A DNA stretch of 5,214 nucleotides from Campylobacteraceae bacterium (GTDB lineage Bacteria > Campylobacterota > Campylobacteria > Campylobacterales > Sulfurovaceae), in assembly GCA_027083895.1 (NCBI GenBank), contig JALWMN010000087.1:1-5214 (forward strand). Direction: 5' to 3'. A program made the translations under genes and the position numbers. How positions within the stretch are numbered: position 1 is the stretch's first letter; every line of letters starts with the position of its first letter. Below the pieces are notes generated by a model. That model made no database searches, had not been told where the DNA came from, and saw only the letters and a program-made list of their open reading frames with translations. Of the stretch, positions 4,980 through 5,214 are shown piece by piece.

Positions 4980-5018
4980 AAATTGCTAAAGTAAAGCAAT
5001 TTACGGTTATTATTTTTT
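4980..5018 (+). terminator. Weak possible terminator after dprA
   Basis: AAATTGCT (4980-4987) and AGCAATTT (4995-5002) form a perfect 8-bp stem with a 7-nt loop. A TTATTATTTTTT stretch follows (5007-5018) but begins 4 nt after the stem, and the stem is AT-rich, so termination would be weak. It lies between convergent genes, where a shared terminator is expected, yet the other strand has no T-run after the stem. Confidence 0.4.
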
Positions 5019-5026
5019 AATATAAA

Positions 5027-5214
5027 TTATTTTTGAGCAGTAGTGTTACTCTCTTTTTGTGCAGTAGTAGCTTGTGGTTTATCGAGCTGTTTGATAACAT
5101 TTTCGATATACTCTTCGCTAACCAAACCTCTTTGGATTGTAGCTACCTCTCCATTCTTACCAAAGATTAAAAGATAGGGAATTGCACCTCTCCATTGAGC
5201 TCTCGTTGCTACAT
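5027..5214 (-). CDS. Thioredoxin-like/TlpA-type protein, C-terminal end (partial)
   Basis: This minus-strand open frame runs out of the window at 5214; its stop is at 5027-5029. The 61 visible residues read VATRAQWRGAIPYLLIFGKN then GEVATIQRGLVSEEYIENVI and a Lys/Gln/Thr-rich tail. The 'G-A-IP-YLLIF-GKNGEV' pattern is the second half of a thioredoxin fold: the cis-proline loop, the following strand, a GxV turn, 'xxxGxxxxExIxxxI' and the final helix. This fits TlpA/ResA-like thiol-disulfide oxidoreductases, which are usually exported, but the CxxC active site and any signal peptide lie outside the window. The last 18 residues (DKPQATTAQKESNTTAQK) are a polar low-complexity tail beyond the fold. 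It is convergent with dprA. Confidence 0.75.
   Translation of the reverse strand, partial: VATRAQWRGAIPYLLIFGKNGEVATIQRGLVSEEYIENVIKQLDKPQATTAQKESNTTAQK

Overview
The window looks like a chromosomal segment of a free-living, sulfur- or nitrate-type member of the Campylobacterota (Epsilonproteobacteria, Sulfurimonas/Sulfurovum-like). This is inferred from the low G+C content, the TGTATAAT-type promoters without a clear -35 box, and the pair 'divergent polysaccharide deacetylase - DprA lacking the N-terminal SAM domain', an order I recall from this phylum. The genus cannot be fixed from the sequence alone.

Left part (1-1084): the window opens in the last codons of an IS256/Mutator-type transposase. 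Next comes the right end of that insertion sequence, present as a perfect tandem duplication of 58 bp (69-126 and 127-184). Directly after the second copy begins the body of azlC, the large subunit of a branched-chain amino acid exporter, without its start codon and roughly its first 25-35 residues. The simplest reading is that the IS inserted into the 5' end of azlC and destroyed it. azlD, the small subunit, follows intact with an 8-nt overlap. The IS tip supplies a TTGAAC that sits exactly 17 nt upstream of a TATTAT in the azlC remnant, a possible hybrid outward promoter that could keep azlD transcribed.

Middle part (1085-3129): a promoter of its own precedes a complete NAD(P)-dependent aldehyde dehydrogenase. 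After a 66-bp spacer holding five units of a heptanucleotide repeat comes a DUF523/TudS-like cysteine-rich protein. The two may form a transcription unit.

Right part (3126-5214): a small conserved-looking hypothetical gene on the minus strand ends tail-to-tail with the DUF523 gene, the two stop codons sharing TTAA. Divergently, a two-gene operon encodes an exported YibQ-type divergent polysaccharide deacetylase (TTG start, His/Lys-rich linker) and DprA, overlapping by 4 nt. The window closes with the C-terminal end of a thioredoxin-like/TlpA-type protein on the minus strand, convergent with dprA.

No rRNA, tRNA, CRISPR array or phage module is seen. The most unusual structure is the IS-end duplication joined to the broken azlC, with its possible hybrid promoter.
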